Origin: Bidens hawaiensis
Lineage: Eukaryota; Streptophyta; Magnoliopsida; Asterales; Asteraceae
Assembly (NCBI GenBank): GCA_021521415.1
Contig: JAIQDT010000834.1
Location: 62,001-126,000 of the forward strand
Direction: 5' to 3'
DNA length: 64,000 bases
The translations under genes were made by a program, and so were the position numbers. Shown here piece after piece: positions 23,481-34,097 of this stretch; the stretch's first letter is position 1, and the number at the start of each line of letters is the position of its first letter. Below the pieces are notes generated by a model that was not told the DNA's origin, made no database searches, and was given only the letters and a program-made list of their open reading frames with translations.

Positions 23481-24668
23481 CCCCCTAAACAGATTAGTTT
23501 GTATGCAGATTCATCATCGGAGACAAAGACACATCATTAACTCCGTGATTGCGAACCAATATTCCCACCATTCTGTAAAATCTGATAAAATAACTTCTAA
23601 AAACTGTCTTCTTGGACCGGCTAAGTATTGCATTTTGATCTCGGCATCAATACTCTAAGGAGCCACCTCCACCAAGTAAATCCTTTGCTCTGATCGGACT
23701 TGAAATGCCTTCGTGAAGTCAACCCAGTAATGCACAGCAGCCCGCTGGCGTCCATATCCAGGTGGTCAGCTTGACCGGATACTTCATCCGCGGGAGGCCG
23801 ATCAAATCTTCAGTAGAAAGCGTTATACCAAACCCTTTAAACTTCTAACCTGAGTGACTATGCAGAACCCTTCACGTAGACTAGAGAATTTCAATTGAGA
23901 AATTGGTACTCTCAATCAAAAAGATTAACGTAAGCAATACACTCCAAGCAGACCCTTAGGTATCACCAGATAATCACAGACTGATTCCCTCCACAAAGCG
24001 GAATCCTCACATGCGGAAGATAAATATAACAATGATTGGCCCATAAATAGTCAGATGCTCCTGACTACCCCACAATAACTCAAACGTAATCACTTTTCTC
24101 TGTTCTTCTGTGTTCTTATAACAATCACCACTGTAGAAGCTCAATGAACAAGGGGTTATCCATTAAACTTGTAAACGATAATTCCTTCAGGTGATTGTGC
24201 TTTGTTCATTGCCCCAATTTGCCGCTTTTCTCTGTTTTATTTTTTTTTTTTTGGTCTGGAACATGTTCGATCGAATAGGGCTCATTCGGTCGAATGAAGC
24301 ACAGATTCGATCGGATGAAGAACTGGTTCGATCAGCTATTTGAATTTGACACTTTGAGCGGGAAAACCAGTTCGATCGAATACAATCTGATTCGATCGAA
24401 TGAAGTCAATCGAATGGGCGGGAAAACTGGCGTTTGAATTTGACACTTTTGAGCGGGAAGGCCTATTCGATCGAATCAGCCAATCGAATAGGCCTATTCG
24501 ATCGAATGGGGAACTCGTTCGATCGAATGGACTGATTCGACTCCTTCAACGCCAGCCCAGGAAACGCGAAGAACACGAAGAACACACCAACAGTTTAACG
24601 TCCAGAACGCATAAAATCAAGAGCTCGGCTTGCTAGATCGGTTGTTAGACCCTTCTAGCGGTAACCGT
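23481..24668 (-). other. Non-coding leader of the young element
   Basis: About 1.2 kb between the primer site and the internal block. No domain-bearing ORF. From 24262 to 24540 it carries six more perfect TTCGATCGAA palindromes and imperfect ones, as in the LTRs. Confidence 0.65.
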
Positions 24669-24682
24669 GGCTCTGATACCAA
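24669..24682 (-). other. Primer-binding site (initiator tRNA-Met type)
   Basis: The minus strand reads TTGGTATCAGAGCC two bases inside the LTR, the standard plant tRNA-iMet primer motif. It sets the orientation as minus. Confidence 0.9.
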
Positions 24683-24683
24683 T

Positions 24684-25628
24684 TGTTGGTTCAGTCGGGA
24701 CCGAGACGATCCGAGCCGGTTCGAGACAGAAGGTTTGATAACCAAAGACGGATAGAAACAAACGATTTCATTGATAAAAACGAAAGATTACATGCTTGTT
24801 AAACACTGAAATCACGATCTATGGCAGGGGGAGGTCGAGCATGGCCTCCCCCCTCATCCGGACAGCACCTGGGCGCCGGGCACGCAAATCCTTAACAAAC
24901 CACGCCTGAAAGCTGGGTATTTATACCCACTGCTGTTCGATCAGGACTCATTCGATCGAATGAGTCCTATTCGATCGAATAGCAGACTCATTCGATCGAA
25001 TCAGAGACTGGTTCGATCGAATGAGTATCCATTTGAAAATGCTCTTTCGAATGGATGACTTTCGGCGTGGACCACTATCTAGGTGTACAGCATACAACAT
25101 AAACATTCTAAACTATTCACCAAGCGACGGCCACAAAACATGCACCAACATTTTGTAGGACCGATTCGGGACTCGGTTTCCCAACGATTCACGGGGCAAC
25201 GTGTTAGAGTGCGGAATCCTCTAACACGGCGATTCGGTGGTGATCAACGGGCACGTAGGTACGATTCCTAAAGGGGTTTGACGCCTAGGATTGGAGGAAA
25301 CGACCAAGAACACGAAGAACGATCGAGAGAGTTTCTGTAGGCTGCTGGTTCGTGAGTGTGTATTCTGTTCTCGCTTCTTGTGAAATTTCCCAAGTAACGT
25401 TTATATACCGAAGACTCATTCGATCGAATGAGATACTCATTCGATCGAATGAGAATGAGATCTGGTTCGATCGAATGAGATCTGGTTCGATCGAATCAGT
25501 CACTGATTCGATCGAATCAGCTTCGTTTGACATTTTCAGTACGTTAACTTGGTTTCACGATCGTTGGTTTCATGTTGAACCAACCTGATAGAACTGGGGA
25601 CATACATGTGACATTTCATGTCCTAACA
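24684..25628 (-). repeat. 5' LTR (minus orientation) of the young element
   Basis: 945 bp, TGTTGGTTCAGTC to CATGTCCTAACA on the plus strand. Nearly identical to 19147-20102, lacking 11 bp near 24765. Contains nine perfect TTCGATCGAA palindromes in two clusters. Confidence 0.95.
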
Positions 25629-25830
25629 TTAATTATTAAAATATTACAAACGGTATTTCAACAAGATTTATAAATCAAACACCGGGTATTCATTATCCGA
25701 GAAGTTTTCAAATAAATTAATATTCTATTCAACCAAAGTCTTCCGCTAAAATAACCCGCAATTCTGATGTATTTACAAAACAGGTACCAACTATTGGTCA
25801 TACGCCTAGGCCCTAAGCCGGGGTATGACA

Positions 25831-26175
25831 AAAAAACATTTTAATGGTCGTAATCATTCATTTAAATGGAACACTAATTCTTACTATCGTGGCCGTGGTC
25901 CTAGCCAGAGAGCCAATAATTACCATGTTCCACAAAATAACAATTCCAACCAACACAATAAATGGAATGAAGTTGGTAGGTCCGAAAACAATGGCACTTC
26001 ATGTTTTAGATGTGGAAGTACAAACCACTGGTCAAAGGCTTGTCGCACAGCTCCACATCTGTGTGAACTATACCAAGCCTATCCCAAAGGAAAAGAGAAA
26101 GAAGTGAACCATGTTGATAGCTTTGATGATCTCAATGCTGAGCTGAGCATTGCAGACTTTGATGTGGAACTCTGA
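25831..26175 (+). pseudogene. Copia gag, nucleocapsid part (continuation)
   Basis: Resumes the gag frame cut at 13846. It has a basic Asn/Arg-rich stretch and one canonical zinc knuckle, CFRCGSTNHWSKAC (CX2CX4HX4C), which binds the retroelement RNA. It ends at TGA after ADFDVEL. The first codons overlap the AAAAA duplication of the nested LTR. Confidence 0.88.
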
Positions 26176-26356
26176 AACAAATGTTGCTTGACGGCAATAA
26201 TTATATGCAATAATTAAGTGTGTTTCTCATTTTCTATAATTATGTTTTTTCCTTCATGTACTGTTTGTTTTTCAATTAAATAAAGCTCTTATTGAAATAT
26301 CATAATGTCTTCGTTATATACACTTATTATTATTCTTAATATTTTCAATATTTAAA

Positions 26357-27784
26357 ATGAAAATCACTGGAGCACAATATCAAACAAATGAAGAAGATAT
26401 ATGTATAGCGGATAGTGGAGCCACACATACTATACTTAGATCTAAAAAATATTTTTATAAACTGAAACCAACAAAAGGAATCATCGATACAATATCAGGT
26501 CCTACAAACTTGATAGAATGAGTGAGAAAAGCTAATTTAGCATTATCAAATGGTACAAATCTCAAAATAGAGAATGCTTTATTTTCCCCAAAATCAATAA
26601 GAAATTTGTTGAGTTTCAAAAACATATATCATAATGGATATGATACTCAGTCAAGGACTGTTAGTAATGAAAAATATTTGCATATCATAAGAAAAGATCA
26701 AATATTGGAAAAACTGCCAATGCTCCATTCTGGTTTACATTATACATATATAAATGTTCCTCAAACACATATGGCAGTAAAAGAAAATTATTGTAATTCT
26801 GGTATCATAAACTTATGGCATGACAGATTAGGCTATCCACGATTCACAATGATGAAAAATGATCATTGAAAATACACATGGGCATCCACTGAAAGATCAA
26901 AAGATCCACAAAATAGATAAAATGCCTCAATGTACATCTTGTTCTCTTGGCAAATTAATTACAAGGCTTTCACCATTAAAAGTTGATAAAGAAACACCAA
27001 TGTTTCTTGAAAGAATTCAAGGTGACATATGTGGACCAACTCATCCACCATGTGGACCATTTAGATACTTCATGGTCTTAATAGACGCATCCAGCAAATG
27101 GTCTAATTCTCTTTATTATCGACTCGTAATGTCTATTTTGCAAAATTTCTTGCTCAAATTATCAAATTACGTGCACATTTTCCCGATTATACCATTAAAA
27201 GAATAAAGCTTGATAATGCACGATAATTTATATCGCATGCTTTTGATGATTATTGCATGTCTGTGGGGATTGTTGTTGAACACCCTGTTGCTCATGTACA
27301 CACACAAAATGGTTTAGCCGAGTCGTTGATCAAACGCCTATAGCTAATAGCTAGATCATTAATAATGAGGACAAAACTCCCTTTTTCTATTTGGGGTCAT
27401 GCAATTATGCATGCTGGATCATTAATTCGTGTGAGTCCAAATGCAAATCATATATACTCTCCCACACAACTTGCTTCCGGAAATGAGCCAAACATCTCTC
27501 ACCTTAGAATTTTTGGGTGTGATGTGTATGTTCCTATTGCACCACCACAACGCACAAAAATGGGCCCCTAAAGAAGGTTGAGAATGTATGTTGGATATGA
27601 AACATCTTCCATCATAAGATACCTTGAACCTTTAACAGGTGATGTATTTACAGCACGTTTTGTTGATTGCCATTTTAACGAGACAATATTACCCGCATTA
27701 GGGGGAGAAATGAAAAAGCAAGAAAGAGATATATCATGGTGTGTCATCATTATTACACCTAGACCCAATATCAAAACAAAGTGA
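26357..27784 (+). pseudogene. Copia protease and integrase remnants
   Basis: Starts MKITGAQYQTNEED. The aspartic protease core reads CIADSGATHTIL (DSG motif). A TGA at 26519 breaks it, and the frame continues RKANLALSNG... into the pre-integrase motif LWHDRLGYPRF. Integrase follows with frameshifts and stops: GDICGPTHPPCGPFRYFMVL carries the first catalytic Asp region, EHPVAHVHTQNGLAES the catalytic Glu region. Then come ISHLRIFGCDVYVPI and the C-terminal part RYLEPLTGDVFTARFVDCHF. At least five stops or shifts make it inactive. Confidence 0.88.
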
Positions 27785-28199
27785 GACAAAGGTTCAAAAA
27801 ATAATACATCTACAAGAAATTGTCAATCAGTTACCTGGTGCATTTACTGATATAAACAGGGTCATTAAATCTCATATACCAGCTGCTAATGCTCCAACTT
27901 TAGTTGAGATTCCAAGCAAGCAAAACCATAATAATGCACCTCATGAATCTCAAAAACGTTTAAAACGTGGAAGGCCAATCTGTCCAAAGGATAAAAATCC
28001 TCTAAAAAGAAAGGGCTCTGAAAAGGATACTGGCCCTAAGGAAGGAATGATTGACAAAACCTTCCCTCAGGAAAGAATAAATGATATAACATTCCCTCAG
28101 GAAGGAATACATGATTCCAGTAAAGAATTGTCAATCAACTATGGTCAATCACATATAATGTGGGATCGAGATGAAATGGAAAATATTGATATATTTTAA
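27741..28199 (+). pseudogene. Copia integrase/reverse-transcriptase linker
   Basis: A hydrophilic 152-codon frame between integrase and reverse transcriptase, with Lys/Arg-rich KRLKRGRPICPKDKNP and three imperfect copies of a KTFPQEGI(N/H)D-like repeat (28040-28110). Such variable linkers are usual in copia polyproteins. It has no enzymatic role of its own. Confidence 0.7.
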
Positions 28200-29360
28200 A
28201 TTCTGTGGAAAGTGATATCATGGAAGAAAATGATGACCCTGAACCAAAATCTGTAGATGATTGTAAAAATCGACAAGATTGGAACAAATGGAAAGATGCT
28301 ATGCAAGCTGAATTAAATTCACTAAACAATCGAAAGGTTTTTGGACCTATTATCATTACACCAAATTCAATAAAACTGTAGGATATAAATAGGTTTTTAT
28401 GAGAAAATGAAGTTACAAGATATAAAGTAAGACTTGTAGCTCAAGGTTCTTCTCAGAGGCCAAGAATTGACTATGAAGAAACGTATTCTCCTGTTATTGA
28501 TGCTATTACGTTTAGATATCTAATCAGCTTAGCAGTCTCTAAAAATTTAGAGATGTGTCTTATGGATGTTGTCACAGCTTACTTGTATGGATCACTAGAC
28601 AGTGGCATCTATATGAACATTCCTAAAGGATTTAAACTCCCCGAAGCATTAAGCTCAAAGCCTAAGGAAATGTATTCCATCAAGTTACAAAGATCCTTGT
28701 ATGGACTGAAAAAATCTGGAAGGATGTGGTACAATCGTTTGACTGATTATTTGATAAGCAAAGGATACACAAATAATCTTATTTGTCCATGCGTCTTCAT
28801 CAAGAAGACAACATCAGGATATGTGATCATAGCTGTGTATGTTGATGATCTCAATTTGATTGGGACACAAAAAGAAATTAATGAAACAATTACTCTTTTA
28901 AATAAATAATTTGAAATGAAAGACCTTGGAAAAACCAAATATTGTCTTGGTTTACAAATTGAACATATGCATAATGGGATACTTGTGCATCAGTCAACTT
29001 ATACTGAGAAACTCTTAAAGCGTTTCAATATGGACAAAGCAAATCCTTTAAGCACATCGATGGTTGTTAGATCACTCAATGTAGACAATGATCCATTTCG
29101 TCCTTGCGAAGATAATGAAGAGATTCTTGGTCCCGAAGTACCATACCTCAGTGCAATTGGAGCATTTATGTATCTTACTAACTGTACAAGACCAGACATT
29201 TCTTTTGCAGTTTTGGCAAGATTCAGTTCATCCCCTACTAAAAGACATTGGAATGACAATAAACATATTTTTCGGTATCTAAAAGGAACTGCTGATTTAG
29301 GTTTATTTTATCCTAATGATTCAAAAAAAAGGGTTAGTTGGTTATGCATATGCAAGTTAT
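28200..29360 (+). pseudogene. Copia reverse transcriptase
   Basis: Opens with WNKWKDAMQAELNSL and, after two stops near 28380-28402, continues as YKVRLVAQGSSQRPRIDYEE. It keeps MDVVTAYLYGSLDSGIYM, RSLYGLKKSGRMWYNRL and an intact catalytic YVDDLNLIG (about 28840). A TAA at 28907 breaks the frame before FEMKDLGKTKYCLG. Downstream LTNCTRPDISFAV and HIFRYLKGTADLGL are present. Confidence 0.92.
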
Positions 29361-29830
29361 TTATCTGATCCCCATAAAGCAAAATCTCAAACTGGATACA
29401 TGTTTAAGAATGGAGGAACTGTGATTTCATGGCGTTCACAGAAACAAACACTCATTGCAACATCTTCAAATCATGCTGAAGCCATTGCATTGCATGAAGC
29501 TTCAAAAGAATGCGTATGGTTAAGATCTATGTCACGACAAATATTGATTTTTATGGACTAGAGAATGATCGAATTCCAACTCCTATCTATGAAGATAATG
29601 CAATTTGTGTCTCGCAAATGAAGGAAGGGTATATCAAAAGTGACATAACAAAGCATATACCACCAAGATACTTTGAGTATACTCGGGACCTTATAAAAGA
29701 CAATCAGGTTGAGATGAGATATGTCCAATCCAACAACAACTCAGCTGATCTTTTCACAAAAGCACTTCCCACAACATCATTCAGAAAACATGTCCATGAT
29801 ATTGGCATGCGCCATGTACGGACAATGTAA
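29316..29830 (+). pseudogene. Copia RNase H
   Basis: Shows GYMFKNGGTVISWRSQKQTL, then SSNHAEAIALHEASKECVWL, and YEDNAICVSQ, the usual Ty1/copia RNase H landmarks, ending RHVRTM before a TAA. The frame shifts between the two pieces near 29520. The purine tract CCAAGGGGGAG (29965-29975) and the 3' LTR follow. Confidence 0.9.
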
Positions 29831-30214
29831 CGACCTACAACTTGAGGAGGAGCTATATATTGCACTATTTTTCCCTTAGCTAAAGCTTTTCCAATTGGGT
29901 TTTCTTTAGCAAGGTTTTTAATGAGGCCGTACTTCAAGACCCCGAAGTTTTGAAAAGGTGTCATCCAAGGGGGAGGGTTATGAATCACCGACGATTTTTG
30001 TATAACAGCTATTTGCCTCCCTGGTTTATATCGTTGCGAGATGGGTTAACCACTGAAAAAGATTTTGCGAACTTTGGGCCACTGTGAAATTTGGGCGGGT
30101 CAGTCTGTGCCCTTGCCGTCAGTTGACCATGAGTTGACTGACCAAAAAACATTGAAATTACCATTTTACCCCTGAGCCTATAATTAATATTAAAACTTAT
30201 GTTCTAAAATCGTG

Positions 30215-30285
30215 TAGACAGTGGGGTTCGAACCCACGACCTTTGGTATAACAACAAACAACACTAACCATTTGAACTAAACTAA
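30215..30285 (-). repeat. tRNA-derived (SINE-like) segment
   Basis: The minus strand has an A-box-like TAGTTCAAATGG (30268-30279), followed about 35 bases later by a B-box GGGTTCGAACCC (30224-30236), the internal RNA polymerase III promoter layout of a tRNA. The anticodon arm does not fold convincingly and no CCA-proximal stem is clear, so this is a tRNA relic or SINE head, not a working tRNA gene. Confidence 0.5.
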
Positions 30286-30439
30286 CATTTGATATATCTA
30301 TACAATATGTAATATATATTCCTCACTTTGTTTAAGAATTCCTCTTCATCTTCATCATCTGCCAACATTTTAAAAAACCATTTTGAAAACAACCATTTTG
30401 CCATTTGTAAAAAACTTAAAAGAACAATTTTTTAGTAAT

Positions 30440-31910
30440 ATTTTCACTAAAAAATGGTTTGTTTTAGTAATATTTTAGCCCGAAAACAACGAAACGACTC
30501 ATTTTTTTGTAAACATTTCACCCGAAAACAACGAAACGGGCCGTTTTGCTGCAATCTTTTAGCCCGAAAACAACGAAATGACTCGTTTTTTGGTAAACTT
30601 TTCACCCGAAAACAATGACACGACTCGTTTTTTGGTAAACTTTTCGCCCGAAAACAACGACACGACTCGTTTTTTAGCAAACTTTTCGTCCGAAAACGAC
30701 GAAACGACTCGTTTTTTAGTAAAATTTTCGCCCAAACACGACGAAACGGGCCGGTTTTTAGTAAACTTTAGTAAACATTTCGTCCGAAAACAACGAAACA
30801 AATCGTTTTTTATTGTAATTTTCGCTCAAAAACAAAGAAACGGGTCGTTTTTCAGTAAAATTTTCGCCCGAAAACAACGAATCGGGCCGTTTTTTAGTAA
30901 ACTTTTCGTCCGAAAACAACGAATTGGGCCGTTTTTTAGTAAAGTTTTCGTCCGAAAACGACGAAAAGTGTCGTTTTTTAGTAAAGTTTTCGTCCGAAAA
31001 CGACGAAAAGTGTCGTTTTTTAGTAAACTTTTCATCCGAAAACGACAAAAAGTGTAGTTTTTTAGTAAACTTTTCGTCCGAAAACGACGAAACAGGCTGT
31101 TTTTTAGTCATTTCGTCCGAAAACAACGAAACGGCTCGTTTTTTATTGTAATTTTCGCTAAAAAACAAGGAAACGGGTCATTTTTAATTGTAATTTTCGC
31201 TCAAAAACAACGAAACGGGTCATTTTTTATTGTAATTTTCGCTCAAAAACAACGAAACGGGTCGTTTTCTAGTAAACTTTACGTCTGAAAACGACGAATC
31301 GGGTTGTTTTTTAGTAAACCCCAAACCCGAGCCCGAACACACAATAAACATAAACATTCTTTTAGTAAACTTTTCACCCGAAAAAAACGAGACGCGCTGT
31401 TTTTTTAGTAAACTTTTTACCCGAAAACAACGAAACGCACCGTTTTTTAGTAAACTTTTCGCCCGAAAACAACCAAACGAACCGTTATTTAGTAAACTTT
31501 TCGCCCAAAAACAACGAAACGGACCGTTTTTTAGTAAACTTTTCGCCCGAAAACAACGAAACGGACCGTTTTTTAGTAAAATTTTCGCCCGAAAACAACA
31601 AACGAGCCGTTTTTAGTAAACTTTTAACCCGAAAACAACCAAACGAACCGTTTTTTAGTAAACTTTTCACCCGAACCGACCCTAAAAACAACCAAACGAA
31701 CCATTTTTTGTAAACTTTTCACCCTAAACGACCCCGAAAACAACCAAAACGAACCGTTTTTTAGTAAATTTTTCACCCGACAACAACCAAACGAATCATT
31801 TTTTTGTAAACTTTTCACCCGAACCGACCCCGAAAACAACCCAACGAACCATTTTTTAGTAAAATTTTTACCCGAAAACATTTAAACGAACCATTTTTTT
31901 ATAAACTTTT
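30440..31910. repeat. 42-bp minisatellite, about 30-35 copies
   Basis: The unit runs from GTTTTTTAGTAAACTTTTCG through YCCGAAAACAACGAAACGGS and is repeated with drift from 30440 to 31910. The period is 42 bp where best preserved (30930-31080). As 42 is divisible by three, several frames on both strands stay open and give 14-residue repeats (for example FLVKFSSENDEKCR). These are by-products of the repeat, not supported genes. Confidence 0.9.
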
Positions 31911-32639
31911 CACCCGAACCGAACGATGACCGGAAAAATGAGATGACCGGAATCCATGGCGGCGGCGGTTGCCGTGGCGACGACGTGGTGCCGGAGGTTA
32001 GGGGTTTTGGGCGGAATGATTTTTGGGTTTGAGGATTTGAGAGATTCGATTAGTTGTAAGAGGGATTACTTGGTGGTGGGTTTAAGGATTTGAGGTTGAT
32101 GATGATGAAGAACATCAAGTATGTGAGGTTGATGATGATGAAGATGAGTTGCTACTGATGATGATGGATTGTAATGAGTTGCTACTGCTGATGTTCTACG
32201 ATTATTATTATTATTATATTTATTATTTATTAGAAGATTACTAATATACCCTTAATATGTTGGTATTATTACTAAAATACCAACGGTCAACTTATGGTCA
32301 ACTGACGGCAGGAGTCAGAAGAACCCGCCGGAGAAACACAGTGGCGCAAAGTTCGCAAAATCTTTTTCAGTAGTTAACCCATCTCGCGACGATATAAACC
32401 AGGGAGGTAAATTGCAGATTTCTCCCATTTTATTTTGTCAAACCAATTATATAACCTTGTTCCCCCAATAGTGTCTCTAAATAGTTGTTTTGATATTATA
32501 AATACCGTATATTGTAACGAGTAATTTGTATCCAGAATTTACATATCTAATATCTATCTTCTCTCTTTATTAATTCTTCAAAACTAAAGAATAAGATCAT
32601 TAGTCTCGTTATAGTTAGAGGTAGAATTATAACATAAAG

Positions 32640-33379
32640 CTAATTAGTAATTGAGCATTTGATATGGCCCAACTCAATAAGTCCAAAACCCAATAACATT
32701 TTTATGAAGTGTTGCTCAAGTAGTAAACAGGAAATGGCCGAAGTTATTTTTAAGTAGGTAGGGGTGTATAGTGTACACTACTTTTACTTAAAACATTTTA
32801 TCAAGATATGTTCGAATCTGGACATGTGGACATGCGAAGCACATGAGTCAACTTCAAAAAGCAAACAAAAACATTAAAATTGGCCATTTCATGCACGTGT
32901 AATTTATAAAGTAACGTACAATCATTTGCACCAACTATTGGTGGACAAACGGGTGGTTGATATAACATGTCTATCTTTCTTGTGAATAACCAGAGTTAAG
33001 GGCATTCTGCCATTCTCAACCTATCATTTATTCTGCTTGGTTGGTTATTTGTTTTTGTTTCTTTATTTTTCTTGTAAATTTGAGTCTCTTGTGTCTTGTA
33101 AGGTTTTCTTTTTCATTTATAGTATGTTTGGCCTTTTCAAAATAAAAATTACAGGAACAAAGAAAATAAAAATCATTTGTTAAAAGTAATTTGAATATTA
33201 TTAAAATTATTTTTTATACATAAGAATGATTTAAGGTTTATGTACTCATTCAATCTCAAATAGATACATATTGACATAAAAAAATTATTTACCATACTAA
33301 ACAATTATTATACGTTGTTGTTGTAAATACTACTGTTATTTCTCCGGATAACAAGAAACATAACATGATACTTATGTTA

Positions 33380-33412
<33 letters not shown>

Positions 33413-34097
33413 GCAAGCAATAATACATTGTTGCTTTGGTTATTTAAATTTAAACATTTTCTTGATAATTTATGTAATTTGTGACCCTATAATCATATGT
33501 CACTAGTAACGTTATCACAAATTGTGTCTTTGGAACCCAACATTAACAAATCCATGCGGAAAGTACAAATTCTAGCGCGGAAAGTTAACACTGTAGCGAG
33601 AAAAGGTCGAAATCTTTGAGCGAAAATATCAGTGTCCATTGATTTCTTTGCGCGCGAATCAAATGTCGCCCGTTCAATGATTTCTTTGTACGAGATGCAC
33701 ACAAATTTTCAAGATAAATTTATTTTCACACAAAGAATACTCGTAGAGAGGTTATAGCGTATTCATATAAAGTGTGTTTTCACAAAGAACTTTGAATAGT
33801 TTGAAAATTTAATTTTTTATTATAAATCCTCGTTACCAAACACTTAGCTTGTAATGAATACGTGTAATGTAGGTCCGACTATCTTCGACAACCACCACCC
33901 ATTTGATGAAATTTGTAGTTTTTGATTTTGTGCTCGTGTTCCATGATCCCTCATTCCGTGGGACCCACTTGATCCAATAGGATTCTTAATTTCCAGATAC
34001 CAATTAGTTTTCTACTTATTCAACTTATTACTTGTACCTCTTTATCCTTCCCTGCAAAAGTTTCTTTGACACATTTGATAATTGATCCAATACCTTA
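32640..34097. other. Upstream region of starch synthase II
   Basis: AT-rich, with no ORF of note. An (ATT)n microsatellite lies at about 33380-33412. The stretch nearest the gene (33800-34097) would hold the core promoter and 5' leader. A CTTGTACCTCTTTATCC pyrimidine-rich stretch at about 34030 may be part of the leader. I cannot point to a certain TATA box. Confidence 0.6.

Larger units (their letters stand above)
19147..25628 (-). mobile_element. Young non-autonomous LTR retrotransposon with sirevirus-like layout
   Basis: Two LTRs (19147-20102 and 24684-25628) differ, by eye, by an 11-bp gap and two substitutions. The element is flanked by a perfect TTAAT duplication (19142-19146, 25629-25633). 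On the minus strand the order is LTR, a primer site matching initiator tRNA-Met, a non-coding stretch, an internal LTR-like block, an extra ORF pair, a short AT-rich stretch, a purine tract, LTR. There is no gag, protease, integrase or reverse transcriptase. The Met primer site, several CCAAGGGGGA-type purine tracts, palindrome-rich LTRs and a proline-rich/coiled-coil gene next to the 3' LTR recall sireviruses (SIRE/Maximus copia). That link is inference. Confidence 0.9.
13847..25830 (+). mobile_element. Gypsy-type LTR (apparent solo LTR) carrying two further insertions
   Basis: Starts TGTAACATCCCC and ends CCGGGGTATGACA, flanked by AAAAA on both sides (13842-13846, 25831-25835). Once the nested elements are subtracted, about 2.4 kb of LTR remains. 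It shares its start, its end (CAACTATTGGTCATA...CTAGGCCC) and its internal order with the 1.8-kb LTR at 60439-62242, so they belong to one superfamily. A TATA-like GCTATAAAAGGGG lies near 14540, and poly-A/T runs and TTTCTTC/GAAGAAACA repeats follow to about 15250. No internal gag-pol region accompanies it, which suggests LTR-LTR recombination removed the body of the element. Confidence 0.85.
30008..32426. mobile_element. Mutator-like non-autonomous element with ~150-bp inverted ends
   Basis: The left arm (30012-30160) and the right arm (about 32280-32422) are inverted copies, sharing TGCCTCCCTGGTTTATATCG-like, GATGGGTTAAC and AAAAAGATTTTGCGAACTTT blocks. The extreme left end seems to have lost about 11 bp (GGGAGAAATCT is present only on the right), so no clean target duplication can be read. 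Long inverted ends favour a MULE. No transposase. Cargo: a tRNA-like segment, a long minisatellite, and a GC-rich then AT-rich right part (31920-32220) with no clear gene. Confidence 0.75.
12157..32634 (+). mobile_element. Ty1/copia retrotransposon (Ivana/Oryco-like), heavily nested
   Basis: LTRs start TGTTATGAATCACC and end TTATAACA. The whole is flanked by a perfect 5-bp duplication, TAAAG, at 12152-12156 and 32635-32639. Order inside: 5' LTR, gag, a large nested insertion (13847-25830), nucleocapsid, protease, integrase, reverse transcriptase, RNase H, purine tract, 3' LTR. This copia gene order, together with the gag start MSNISKLEF and the HDRLG pre-integrase motif, fits the Ivana/Oryco clade. 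Native length without insertions is about 6.1 kb. Several stop codons and frameshifts make it inactive. Confidence 0.93.
29976..32634 (+). repeat. 3' LTR of the copia element, split by a Mutator-like insertion
   Basis: 29976-30007 matches the first 32 bases of the 5' LTR (first T changed to G). About 32427-32634 matches the rest, ending ATTATAACA before the TAAAG duplication. A transposon lies between them. Confidence 0.88.

Noticed and set aside
22802..23658. Two ORFs starting MFSIADIFRQNNLF
   Set aside because: Identical because of the 249-bp duplication. They cross LTR-like sequence, with no recognisable domain.
30215..30285. Functional tRNA gene
   Set aside because: A and B boxes are present, but the cloverleaf stems do not form convincingly, so I list it only as a tRNA-derived segment.
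30447..31881. Repetitive ORFs of 60-160 aa in four frames
   Set aside because: By-product of the 42-bp minisatellite, which stays open in several frames at once. No start context or neighbouring gene signals.
30440..31910. CRISPR array or satellite centromere
   Set aside because: Units are head-to-tail without unique spacers, the host is a plant, and the array is confined within a transposon.
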